Shown: piece by piece, positions 63,868 through 64,000 of the stretch | How the letters are laid out: the number at the start of each line of letters is the position of its first letter | Numbering within the stretch: position 1 is the stretch's first letter | Origin: Gemmatimonadota bacterium | GTDB lineage: Bacteria > Gemmatimonadota > Gemmatimonadetes > Longimicrobiales > Gaopeijiaceae | NCBI GenBank assembly: GCA_021295835.1 | Contig: JAGWBP010000007.1 | Span: 1 to 64,000, forward strand | Direction of reading: 5' to 3' | DNA: 64,000 bases | The notes under the pieces: generated by a model | Seen by the model: the letters and a program-made list of their open reading frames with translations, nothing else | Databases searched by the model: none | What the model was told of the DNA's origin: nothing | Position numbers and translations under genes: made by a program

Positions 63868-64000
63868 GTGAAGAACCCGCCCCGGGGGCCGCGCCAGGCT
63901 GCGGTGATCTTCGTGCTCGTCACGATCTTCATCGATGTGCTGGGGATCGGGATAATCATCCCCATTCTGCCCGAGCTGATCAAGGAGTTCGCGGGCGGGA
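63868..64000 (+). CDS. MFS transporter, 3' partial
   Basis: The window ends 44 codons into this gene. It starts with a GTG after a GGAGA and encodes a basic stretch (KNPPRGPRQ), then a first helix (AAVIFVLVTIFIDVLGIGII) and the loop IPILPELIKEF, typical of TetA-like drug:H+ antiporters of the MFS. It is divergent from the zincin gene. Confidence 0.75.
   Translation, partial: MKNPPRGPRQAAVIFVLVTIFIDVLGIGIIIPILPELIKEFAGG

Overview
This is a GC-rich window from a Gram-negative bacterium. It carries a SusC-like TonB receptor paired with a DUF4249-type lipoprotein, a TonB-family protein, LpxL- and MsbA-like envelope genes, FabV, and a PorX-type receiver-PglZ protein. Together these suggest Gemmatimonadota or a relative near the FCB group, possibly a marine or host-associated lineage. 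That placement is inferred from gene content; there is no rRNA gene. Coding is dense, and many neighbours overlap as ATGA, GTGA, TGATG or TAATG, so short translationally coupled operons are the rule.

Layout. 1-2403: 3' part of a large LRR plus metzincin-like protease. 2448-6168 (minus): coupled operon of a hypothetical protein, a TonB receptor and a DUF4249-like lipoprotein. 6280-9838 (minus): ABC exporter plus an amidohydrolase lipoprotein. 9.8-13.7 kb: a decayed zone with an HsdM relic, a NarL-type two-component pair whose kinase is frameshifted, and two IS1380 relics. 13742-19929 (minus): a giant repeat-rich surface lipoprotein broken by three frame changes. 20.5-23 kb: a small membrane protein and a damaged ATPase/TOPRIM-like defence locus. 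22976-29112: a formate dehydrogenase module whose alpha subunit has an in-frame UGA with a SECIS-like hairpin (selenocysteine), a NuoE-NuoF fusion, FdhD and MobA. 29215-37645: TPR protein, SecG, the three E1/E2 subunits of a 2-oxoacid dehydrogenase complex, LipB and FumC. 37959-40004: a PTPS-family enzyme, a Trm112-like protein and a heme O synthase-like prenyltransferase. 40604-47962: TonB-like protein, PorX-like regulator, MsbA-like exporter, LpxL-like acyltransferase, a glycosyltransferase-DUF3108 fusion and an ICMT-like methyltransferase. 48045-52741: DUF6941-like protein, FabV, a DNA glycosylase, a DegT aminotransferase, a GroES-like protein and tRNA-Pro(GGG). 52762-57080 (minus): two more metzincin-like lipoproteins and a beta-barrel protein. 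57335-61785 (minus): a sugar catabolic operon of MFS transporter, Gfo/Idh oxidoreductase, isomerase and DUF1080 hydrolase. 61862-63811: two lipoproteins and a zincin. 63868-end: start of an MFS transporter.

Two features run across the genes. First, a mosaic family of palindromic intergenic repeats (about ten copies between 30.9 and 57.3 kb, none seen before 30 kb) repeatedly begins on the TAG stop codon of the preceding gene. One copy is a 167-bp near-complete hairpin with perfect 17-bp inverted ends. Second, a 39-bp composite operator, TGTAA-N8-TTACA-N3-TGTAA-N8-TTACA, occurs four times with identical 21-bp periodicity. Two of these are carried inside the repeats, which suggests mobile repeats can spread a regulator's binding sites. 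The selenoprotein formate dehydrogenase and this operator/repeat system are the most notable contents.
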